From Arthrobacter pascens (GTDB taxonomy: Bacteria; Actinomycetota; Actinomycetes; Actinomycetales; Micrococcaceae), in contig NZ_JAFHKT010000144.1 of NCBI RefSeq assembly GCF_017052465.1, forward strand, positions 1 through 64,000: a DNA stretch of 64,000 nt. Reading direction: 5' to 3'. Position numbers and translations under genes: made by a program. This document shows positions 58,342-64,000 of this stretch, in pieces (the stretch's first letter is position 1; every line of letters begins with the position of its first letter). The notes beneath the pieces are model-generated. The model was not told where the DNA came from. It did not search any database and was given only the letters and a program-made list of their open reading frames with translations.

Positions 58342-58563
58342 GAAGGTCCGGTTCCGGTGGAGGGATTGCTACCCACCATGCTATTCCCCGCGCCGTTACT
58401 GGTCTCTCAGCCTTTTGGCTGATACCGCTGGCCTGACGGCGGAGCCTTGAACCGCCGAAGGCCCGATGCGGGTGGTCCATGGCTGCGGGCACGATGGACG
58501 TACCGATTCCGCCGCCGGAAGTTCAGCTGAAACCTGCACTTCCTTTCCACAAGGAGACCTGCC

Positions 58564-59142
58564 ATGAAGAAGTCCAACAAGGTTTTTGCCGCCGCCGCTG
58601 CCGGAGCGCTGGTCCTCACCGCAGGAGCGACCGCCGTCGCCAATGCCGGCACCGCCTCCCCGGCTCCGGCGGCCGCGCCTGTGGCGGTTCCGGCGGCCGA
58701 TGTGCAGCCCATAGCGGACAACGTCGTGTCGCAGAACCGGATCACCGTGGGAGCCTCGGCCAAGGCCGTGGGCGCAGCGCTGGCTAAATGCCAGGCGGAC
58801 AAACTGCCGTTCGTGACGGTGGCGCTCGTGGATCGGTTCGGCACGGTGCAGGCACTCCTCCGGGGCGACAACGCGGCCGAGCACACCATCGAATCCGCCA
58901 AGCGCAAGGCCTACACGGCGGCCGCGTTCGGAGCGCCCACGAGTGAACTGGCCAAGCGCGCTACGGGGAACGGCCCCAGCATTGCAGACCTGCCCGGCAC
59001 GCTCTTCCTGCCCGGCGGCGTCCCACTCAAGGTCAACGGTGTGTCCGTTGCCGGGATCGGCGTCGGCGGTGCTCCCGACGGCAAGCTGGACGAAGCCTGC
59101 GCAGAAGCAGGTGCCGCTGCCATTTCCGGCGCCGCTGAGTAG
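58564..59142 (+). CDS. HbpS-like secreted haem-binding protein
   Basis: A 192-residue exported protein with a signal peptide (residues 1-28, ending AVANAG) and a Pro/Ala-rich linker. The core is a GlcG/HbpS domain: VGAALAKCQADKLPFVTVAL, then TVQALLRGDNAAEHTIESAK and AGIGVGGAPDGKLDEACAEA. HbpS forms octamers, binds haem or iron, and modulates its membrane kinase under oxidative stress. Cys residues are present in the first and last helices. AAGGAGA precedes the ATG. Its position opposite the kinase-regulator pair supports a joint role. Confidence 0.88.
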   Translation: MKKSNKVFAAAAAGALVLTAGATAVANAGTASPAPAAAPVAVPAADVQPIADNVVSQNRITVGASAKAVGAALAKCQADKLPFVTVALVDRFGTVQALLRGDNAAEHTIESAKRKAYTAAAFGAPTSELAKRATGNGPSIADLPGTLFLPGGVPLKVNGVSVAGIGVGGAPDGKLDEACAEAGAAAISGAAE

Positions 59143-59151
59143 TCTCTGTAC

Positions 59152-59874
59152 ATGGCGTGGCTCATGGACCCCGGTTCCAGGCAGTCGCGGACAGTCGTGA
59201 TGACTGCTGTCGCGGTGGCCGTGGCGGCGCTCACCGGATGCGGCCCCGCCGCCTCGGACAGAGCCGCCTCGGACACACCGGCAACGGCCGGCGCCGGGAG
59301 CCCGTCCGCCGCATCCCCAGAGGCGGCAAAGCCAGACCCACCGAAGGAGCAGCCATCCATGCCGAAACCCCCGGAAGCCCAGGCGGAACTCGACCAAAAG
59401 CTGATCCGTGCTGCCAAGGCCAACGATGTTGACCAGGTCAGGGAGCTGATCACGGCCGGCGGCAACGTCAACGCCAAGGACGCCATCCAGGATTCAGCGT
59501 TCCTCTACGCCGGGGCCGAGGGGTTCAACGAGGTGCTCCGGTTGACCCTCGCCAACGGCGCCGACGTAAAAAGCACCAACCGCTTCGGCGGGACCGCCCT
59601 CATTCCGGCCAGCGAACACGGCCACGTCGAGACGGTGAGGATTCTCATTGCCGCCGGCGTTCCGGTCAACCATGTCAACAACCTCGGCTGGACCGCCATG
59701 CAGGAGGCCATCCTCCTCAACAACGGCGGGCCGAGGCAGCAGGAGGTGGTCCGGCTGCTCCTGGCTGCCGGAGCCGATCCCGATATCCGTGATCCGCAGG
59801 GCCGGACGGCCTTGGCCAACGCGGAGCGGCTTGGATTCGCCGAAATCGCCCGGCTGATCCGCGGCCGCAGCTAG
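59152..59874 (+). CDS. Ankyrin-repeat lipoprotein
   Basis: A 240-residue secreted lipoprotein. A short signal ends in AVAALTGC (Cys about 30), then a Ser/Ala/Pro-rich linker. Four to five ankyrin repeats follow: DQKLIRAAKANDVDQVRELI, GFNEVLRLTLANGADVKSTN, GHVETVRILIAAGVPVNHVN, QEVVRLLLAAGADPDIRDPQ and a last partial unit. Ankyrin repeats bind proteins; the partner is unknown. It lies 9 bases after the HbpS-like stop, so it is probably coexpressed and may share its redox-stress role. No ribosome site is evident. Confidence 0.82.
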   Translation: MAWLMDPGSRQSRTVVMTAVAVAVAALTGCGPAASDRAASDTPATAGAGSPSAASPEAAKPDPPKEQPSMPKPPEAQAELDQKLIRAAKANDVDQVRELITAGGNVNAKDAIQDSAFLYAGAEGFNEVLRLTLANGADVKSTNRFGGTALIPASEHGHVETVRILIAAGVPVNHVNNLGWTAMQEAILLNNGGPRQQEVVRLLLAAGADPDIRDPQGRTALANAERLGFAEIARLIRGRS

Positions 59875-59917
59875 CACCGCCCCCTCTGGCCGCCGTCCTG
59901 ACCTTCATTCGACGGCC

Positions 59918-59959
59918 ACACGGCCCGACACGCTGATACCTGCGCGTGTCGGGCCGTGT
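59918..59959. terminator. Strong hairpin between convergent genes
   Basis: ACACGGCCCGACACGC and GCGTGTCGGGCCGTGT form a perfect 16-bp stem with a ten-base loop, between the ankyrin and thiolase genes. It lacks T-runs but is well placed to end both transcripts. Confidence 0.75.
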
Positions 59960-60007
59960 CTGCGGACAAAGGAGGTCAGGGCGGGGCAAGCCTCCGTGCT
60001 AGGACAG

Positions 60008-61192
60008 CTAGACGGCCTCCAGCACGCTGACGTAGTTGGCGATGCCCACGCCCCCCATGTTTTGCACGGCGGCGCGGCGGGGGTTGGCGAGCTGCATGCT
60101 GCCTGCGGTGCCCGTCAGCTGCATGGCGGCAATGACATGCTGGGACACCCCGGTAGCGCCCACCGGGTGGCCCTTGGCTTTGAGGCCGCCGGAGACGTTG
60201 ATGGGCAGCTTGCCGTCCTTGAACACCCAGCCCTCCTCAAGGGCGCGGGCGCCTTCGCCTGGCTGGGCCAGGCCCATGGCCTCGTACATCAGCAGCTCGG
60301 CAATGGTGAAGCAGTCGTGGACTTCGGCGAAGTCCAGGTCTTTCAGCGCGACGCCGGCCATCGCCAGGGCGCGCTGCCAGGACGCCCGAGTGGCTGCGAA
60401 GGCGGTGGGGTCACGGCGTTCCGCCGGGAAGAAGTCGTTCGCGTGGCCGAAGCCGGCGAGCCGGACCGGAGCGGTCGCCCCGCCGGTTGGCGAGGTGGAG
60501 AGCACGACGGCGGCGGCGCCGTCGGACACGGGGGAGCAGTCGGTGCGGCGCAGCGGATCGGCCACCATGGGGTTCTTGTCCGAAACCGTGCGGCAGAACT
60601 CTTCGCCGAGGTCCTTGCGCAGTTGGGCGTACGGGTTGTCCACGCCGTTGCGGTGGTTCTTCGCTGCGATGCTTCCGAGGACATCGGAGACCGGCCCGTA
60701 GCGCTTTTCGTAGTGCTTGGCGACGTCGGCGAAGAGTCCGGTGAAGCCGGTGGTGGACGCCTGGCCGGCCATGTCGTAGTCCGCCCCGAGGAGGGCCGCG
60801 CCCACCACATCGGCCCCGGCATGGGTCATCTTCTCGGCGCCGATCACCAGAACGGTCTTGGCTGTGCCGGCCAGCAGCGACTTGGTTCCCTGCTGGAAAG
60901 CTGCCGACCCGGAGGCGCAGGCGTTTTCGACCCGGGTGGAGGGCACGTTGGCCAACTGCTCCGACACCTGCAGGGCCAGCGAGGACGGGAACGCCAGCGG
61001 CAACATGCCGGAGTTGAACTGGCCGAGGTAAATTTCGTCGATCTGGCCCGGTTCGATGCCGGCGCTGGAGATGGCCTCGGCGGCGACCTGGACAATCAGC
61101 GATTCCAGGGTCTCGTCGGTGAGCTTGCCGAAGGGGCTGTGCCCCCAGCCGGTGAGCAGGACGTCCTTGCCGAACTGTTCTTTGAGGCTCAT
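60008..61192 (-). CDS. Thiolase (SCP-x-like acetyl-CoA acyltransferase)
   Basis: A 394-residue thiolase that splits 3-ketoacyl-CoA to acetyl-CoA and a shortened acyl-CoA, or runs in reverse. Nucleophile Cys92 lies in [14 protein letters not shown]. The active-site His residues are in [11 protein letters not shown] and [14 protein letters not shown]. The lack of the usual PcaF/FadA ending (GGGQG) and the HDCF motif place it with SCP-x-type thiolases. It is translationally coupled (ATGA overlap) to the CoA-transferase beta gene. Confidence 0.92.
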   Translation of the reverse strand: MSLKEQFGKDVLLTGWGHSPFGKLTDETLESLIVQVAAEAISSAGIEPGQIDEIYLGQFNSGMLPLAFPSSLALQVSEQLANVPSTRVENACASGSAAFQQGTKSLLAGTAKTVLVIGAEKMTHAGADVVGAALLGADYDMAGQASTTGFTGLFADVAKHYEKRYGPVSDVLGSIAAKNHRNGVDNPYAQLRKDLGEEFCRTVSDKNPMVADPLRRTDCSPVSDGAAAVVLSTSPTGGATAPVRLAGFGHANDFFPAERRDPTAFAATRASWQRALAMAGVALKDLDFAEVHDCFTIAELLMYEAMGLAQPGEGARALEEGWVFKDGKLPINVSGGLKAKGHPVGATGVSQHVIAAMQLTGTAGSMQLANPRRAAVQNMGGVGIANYVSVLEAV

Positions 61193-61884
61193 GCTGTAAC
61201 CCCTTCCAGGGCGTCTTCCAGTCCGGGCGCTGCTTCGAGCTTGACATCGAACGCGGCCTCGGTCTTCTCCCGGATCTCCTCCACGGTGACCCCCGGCGCG
61301 AGCCGGGTGAGCGTGAGCCGCCGGCCGCCGTCGTCCGCTTTTACCAGGTCGAACACCGCAAGGTCGCTGATGATCCGGTCCACCACGCGGAGGCCGGTGA
61401 GCGGAAGACTGCACTCCGTGACGATCTTGGCACTGCCGTCCTTGGCATTGTGTTCCGTCAGGACGACGACGCGCGGCGTGCCCGCGACGAGGTCCATGGC
61501 GCCTCCCATGCCCTTGACCATCTTGCCGGGGATGGTCCAGTTGGCGAGGTCGCCGTCGCCGGAGACCTGCATGGCGCCCAGGATGGCCACCTTCACGTGT
61601 CCGCCGCGGATCATGCCGAAGGAGGTGGCGGAGTCGAAAATGCTGCCGCCTGGCAGGACGGTGACCGTCTGCTTGCCGGCGTTGATGAGGTCGGCGTCCT
61701 CCTCGCCCTCGAACGGGAACGGGCCCAGGCCGAGGAGACCGTTTTCGCTCTGCAGGACCACGCGGACACCGCGGGGCAGGTTGTTCGCGACGAGCGTCGG
61801 AATGCCGATGCCGAGGTTGACGTAGTCGCCGTCGTTCAGTTCTTCCGCCGCGATGGCGGCCATCTCATCCCTGGTCCAGGCCAT
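61189..61884 (-). CDS. 3-Oxoacid CoA-transferase, beta subunit
   Basis: A 231-residue subunit that carries the catalytic Glu47 in [14 protein letters not shown]. It transfers CoA from a donor such as succinyl-CoA to acetoacetate or 3-oxoadipate. [15 protein letters not shown] and [15 protein letters not shown] are family motifs. The alpha subunit lies 59 bases upstream on the same strand. The pair resembles both ScoAB/AtoAD and PcaIJ. Confidence 0.93.
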   Translation of the reverse strand: MAWTRDEMAAIAAEELNDGDYVNLGIGIPTLVANNLPRGVRVVLQSENGLLGLGPFPFEGEEDADLINAGKQTVTVLPGGSIFDSATSFGMIRGGHVKVAILGAMQVSGDGDLANWTIPGKMVKGMGGAMDLVAGTPRVVVLTEHNAKDGSAKIVTECSLPLTGLRVVDRIISDLAVFDLVKADDGGRRLTLTRLAPGVTVEEIREKTEAAFDVKLEAAPGLEDALEGVTA

Positions 61885-61943
61885 GGGGTTCTCCTAGGTT
61901 CTTGAAGTCTTGGGGGCTTAAGTGCTCGTTCGCGCTTGGCGGT

Positions 61944-62660
61944 TTAGGCGGGGAGGGGTTCGAGGCGCGGGCGGACGGTGCGCTGCTCGATGTCCTTGGT
62001 GCGGTTGCTCGCCTGCACCAGATGCTGAACGTAGACGCCGGGGGTCACGATGTGGTTGGGGTCCAGCGCGCCAGGATCCACGATCACCTCGGCCTCCGCG
62101 ACGGTTACGGCCCCCGCGGTGGCCACCACCGGATTGAAATTTCGTGCGGTGTAGCGGTAGATCAGGTTTCCGTCGGTGTCGGCGGTGTGGGCGTGGACCA
62201 GGGCGACGTCGGCCCGGATGGCCCGCTCCTGGACGTACGTTTCGCCGTCGAACTCCGCGAGCGGCTTCCCTTCCGCGACGAGGGTGCCCACCCCGGTCTT
62301 GGTGTAGAACGCCGGGATGCCGGAGCCGCCGGCGCGGAGCCGCTCGGCGAGCGTGCCCTGCGGCGTGAACTCCACCTCGAGCAGGCCCGCAAGGTATTGC
62401 TCCGCAAAGAGTTTGTTCTCGCCCACGTAGGATGCGATCACTTTCCGGACCTGGCCGGCCTCAATCAGGATGCCGAGGCCCTTGCCGTCCACGCCCATGT
62501 TGTTCGAAACCACCGTCAGGCCACGGACGCCGGAATCCCGCACGGCCTCGATCAGGTCCGCGGGGATGCCGCTCAGGCCAAAACCGCCGACGGCGAGCGT
62601 CATGCCGTCCCGCAGGACGCCGTGCAGGGCATCGGCAGCGCCGGATTTCAGTTTGGACAT
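61944..62660 (-). CDS. 3-Oxoacid CoA-transferase, alpha subunit
   Basis: A 238-residue subunit with the CoA-binding motif VGGFGLSGIPADLIEAV near residue 24 and RKVIASYVGENKLFAEQYLA. It works only with the beta subunit in the next gene. Together with the following thiolase it handles 3-oxo acids from ketone-body or aromatic catabolism. GAGGAGAT precedes the ATG. The 12-bp tandem repeat at 62671-62694 lies just before this ribosome site. Confidence 0.93.
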   Translation of the reverse strand: MSKLKSGAADALHGVLRDGMTLAVGGFGLSGIPADLIEAVRDSGVRGLTVVSNNMGVDGKGLGILIEAGQVRKVIASYVGENKLFAEQYLAGLLEVEFTPQGTLAERLRAGGSGIPAFYTKTGVGTLVAEGKPLAEFDGETYVQERAIRADVALVHAHTADTDGNLIYRYTARNFNPVVATAGAVTVAEAEVIVDPGALDPNHIVTPGVYVQHLVQASNRTKDIEQRTVRPRLEPLPA

Positions 62661-62670
62661 GGCATCTCCT

Positions 62671-62694
62671 CATTGAGTGGGGCATTGAGTGGGG
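62671..62694. repeat. Two tandem copies of a 12-bp unit
   Basis: CATTGAGTGGGG is repeated exactly twice (62671-62682 and 62683-62694) just upstream of the CoA-transferase alpha gene. It looks like a slippage duplication in the leader. Confidence 0.85.
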
Positions 62695-62705
62695 CATGAG
62701 CGGTA

Positions 62706-62718
62706 TCCACTTTGTGGA
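62706..62718. promoter_or_regulatory. IclR-type palindrome 1
   Basis: TCCAC-TTT-GTGGA is a perfect 13-bp palindrome in the divergent promoter between the IclR gene and the CoA-transferase operon, about 45 bases before the alpha-subunit start. Confidence 0.65.
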
Positions 62719-62802
62719 CTCAACCTCTGAGGTCCGAGCGTATGGGCCGCGAGTTGGCGATGTCAAGGTACTCCAGTGGCGCATATCTGTGCATTCTTAC
62801 AC

Positions 62803-62831
62803 TGTGGACTGTATGCTTTCTGGTGTCCACA
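62803..62831. promoter_or_regulatory. IclR-type palindrome 2
   Basis: TGTGGAC at 62803-62809 pairs with GTCCACA at 62825-62831. It has the same TCCAC/GTGGA half-site as the palindrome at 62706-62718 and lies about 20 bases before the regulator start. Confidence 0.6.
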
Positions 62832-62853
62832 ATATGGATGACGGAGGAGAATT

Positions 62854-63627
62854 ATGAACCAGATGCCGGTCCAGGGAGCCCAGGTGGTGAGCCGCATTGC
62901 GGGGCTCCTGCGCATTGTTGGCCGCAAGCCGGAGGGGAGCCCGCTCGTTGAGCTGGTGCGGGAATCCGGACTGACTCGGCCCACGGTTCACCGGCTTCTG
63001 ACCTCATTGGCGGCGGAAGGGCTGCTGGACCATGAAGCGCGGACCGGCAACTGGGTCCTCGGTCCGGAGGTCCTGCTGCTCGGGTCGGTGGCGTCGGCCC
63101 GGTTCCCGCTCGAGGACATCGCCCGGCCGAGCCTGCGCCGGCTTGCAGAACAAACGGGTGAGAGCGCCTTCTTTTCCATCCGGCGCGGGAACGAGACGGT
63201 CTGCCTGCTCCGCGAAGAAGGCAGCTTCCCGGTGCGGTCCTTCGTGCTGCACGAGGGCGTTCGCTTTCCGCTCGGAGTGGCGTCGGCCGGCACAGCGATC
63301 CTGGCCTTCCTGCCGGTGGGTGAACAGGAGCAGATCCTGACAGATTGGCCAGCCCATGCCGGCAAATTTGCGGAAGGGCACACGGAAGCCGTGGTCCGGG
63401 CCAACCTGAAGAGGACGCGGGAGACTGGCTACTCGGTAAATCCCGGGCTGGTGCTCGAGGGCAGCTGGGGCATGGGCGCCGCGGTGTTCGACCAGGCGGG
63501 CCGGCCGGCCTGGGCCTTGTCGCTGACCGGGATCGAGCCGCGCTTCCGCGAAGACCGGCAGGAGTTCCTGGGCAAGCTCCTCATGGAGGAGGCCCACCGG
63601 ATCACCGTCCAGCTGGGCGCCCCTTAA
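62854..63627 (+). CDS. IclR-family transcriptional regulator
   Basis: A 257-residue regulator. The N-terminal winged helix (about residues 10-75) includes LVELVRESGLTRPTVHRLLT. The rest is an IclR effector domain: TGESAFFSIRRGNETVCLLR and RFPLGVASAGTAILAFL, ending in TGYSVNPGLVLEGSWGMGA. Divergent from the CoA-transferase operon, it most likely controls it in response to an aromatic or keto acid. GGAGGAGA lies before the ATG. Confidence 0.92.
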   Translation: MNQMPVQGAQVVSRIAGLLRIVGRKPEGSPLVELVRESGLTRPTVHRLLTSLAAEGLLDHEARTGNWVLGPEVLLLGSVASARFPLEDIARPSLRRLAEQTGESAFFSIRRGNETVCLLREEGSFPVRSFVLHEGVRFPLGVASAGTAILAFLPVGEQEQILTDWPAHAGKFAEGHTEAVVRANLKRTRETGYSVNPGLVLEGSWGMGAAVFDQAGRPAWALSLTGIEPRFREDRQEFLGKLLMEEAHRITVQLGAP

Positions 63628-63737
63628 TCGGCAGGTCAGGGGTCGCCGCAGGCTGTTGAGATCACCGGATCCCTCCGCCTAGTCTTGCAGTATTGCTCTT
63701 CCCGTAAAGCGCCGGACAACTCCAAGGAGCCCAGGAC

Positions 63738-64000
63738 ATGAGCACGAGGATCTATTTCGAGGAATACGGCAGCCCGCAGGTGCTCAATGTCGGCACGGAA
63801 GAGCTGCCGGAGCCCGCCGAGGGGCAGGTCCGGGTGGAATTTCGGGCCGTGAGCGTCAATCCCATGGACTGGAAAATCGTGGCCGGCTACGTGGAGCAGT
63901 GGGTTCCCCTCGACTTGCCGGCGGTTCCCGGCTCTGAGGCGGCTGGCGTGGTCACCGAGGTGGGCCCGGCCTTCGAAGGGTTCGCCGTGGGCGATGAAGT
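63738..64000 (+). CDS. Quinone-oxidoreductase-like MDR protein (partial, N-terminus)
   Basis: The first 87 residues of a gene running off the window. VEFRAVSVNPMDWKIVAGYV and LPAVPGSEAAGVVTEVGP are the N-terminal signature of zinc-less medium-chain NADPH oxidoreductases (quinone reductase/zeta-crystallin group). It would reduce quinones or enones with NADPH. CCAAGGAGCC precedes the ATG. The coenzyme domain is not in the window. Confidence 0.9.
   Translation, partial: MSTRIYFEEYGSPQVLNVGTEELPEPAEGQVRVEFRAVSVNPMDWKIVAGYVEQWVPLDLPAVPGSEAAGVVTEVGPAFEGFAVGDE

Noticed and set aside
59996..61825. 609-residue plus-strand frame across thiolase and CoA-transferase
   Set aside because: It is antisense to two genes with clear catalytic motifs and lacks any domain of its own.
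1..64000. CRISPR arrays, insertion sequences, phage or integrative elements
   Set aside because: No regularly spaced repeats, transposase, integrase or recombinase motifs were seen, and the tRNA genes show no flanking attachment-type duplication.

Overview
The window is chromosomal DNA of a high-GC actinobacterium, most likely an Arthrobacter/Pseudarthrobacter-type soil member of the Micrococcaceae. This rests on high GC with GTG and TTG starts, Cys-containing HutH, Asp23/AmaP stress cassettes, a GH68 levansucrase, sugar ABC importers without their own ATPase, and a GGTTTCGACAAGCTCAACCACC-type intergenic repeat. No phage, transposon, CRISPR array or rRNA was seen.

Layout. 0-2 kb: end of hutU and hutH (histidine use). 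2-9 kb: two small proteins, a Na+/H+ antiporter, a class A penicillin-binding protein, hutG and a purine permease. 9-23 kb: CopC-like protein, a short FAD protein, a universal stress protein with a PEP-synthase/rifampin-phosphotransferase-like enzyme, DedA, a LolA-like protein with an ABC-2 exporter, a frameshifted NlpC/P60 hydrolase, CDF metal exporter, zincin and EamA exporter. 23 kb: tRNA-Glu, tRNA-Asp, tRNA-Phe. 24-29 kb: levansucrase, a lipoprotein, and a five-gene Asp23/Gls24 envelope-stress operon with an LEA-like protein. 29-36 kb: alpha-glucosidase diverging from a sugar ABC importer operon and a LacI regulator. 36-38 kb: exonuclease III and an unknown protein. 38-43 kb: valine/isobutyrate degradation (mmsA, 3-hydroxyisobutyryl-CoA hydrolase, mmsB, enoyl-CoA hydratase). 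43-45 kb: ArsR regulator, DUF1508 and PAS-ANTAR proteins. 45-49 kb: MarR-controlled acyl-CoA ligase and acyl-CoA dehydrogenase, a beheaded DUF664 gene, a cold-shock protein. 49-56.5 kb: polyol operon (ABC importer, dehydrogenase, fructokinase) diverging from an AraC regulator. 56.5-60 kb: a NarL-type two-component system beside an HbpS-like secreted protein, then an ankyrin lipoprotein. 60-64 kb: CoA transferase and thiolase under an IclR regulator, and the start of a zinc-less alcohol dehydrogenase.

How it works together. Extracellular levansucrase would split sucrose or build levan. The importer, alpha-glucosidase and LacI protein handle the oligosaccharides. Both promoters carry the same cre-like operator, so a small sucrose/alpha-glucoside regulon is the best reading. 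The polyol operon oxidises imported alditols to ketoses and phosphorylates them. Both importers lack an ATPase, so a shared MsiK-type subunit elsewhere is implied. Valine and acyl-CoA genes feed propionyl-CoA and acetyl-CoA.

Most notable observations: a HbpS/SenS/SenR-like redox-sensing locus, the shared two-site operator layout at levansucrase and alpha-glucosidase, a one-base deletion in the NlpC/P60 gene, a truncated DUF664 relic sharing a CTAG stop with its neighbour, a 14-bp hairpin between the polyol binding-protein and permease genes, and several perfect palindromes at regulator promoters.
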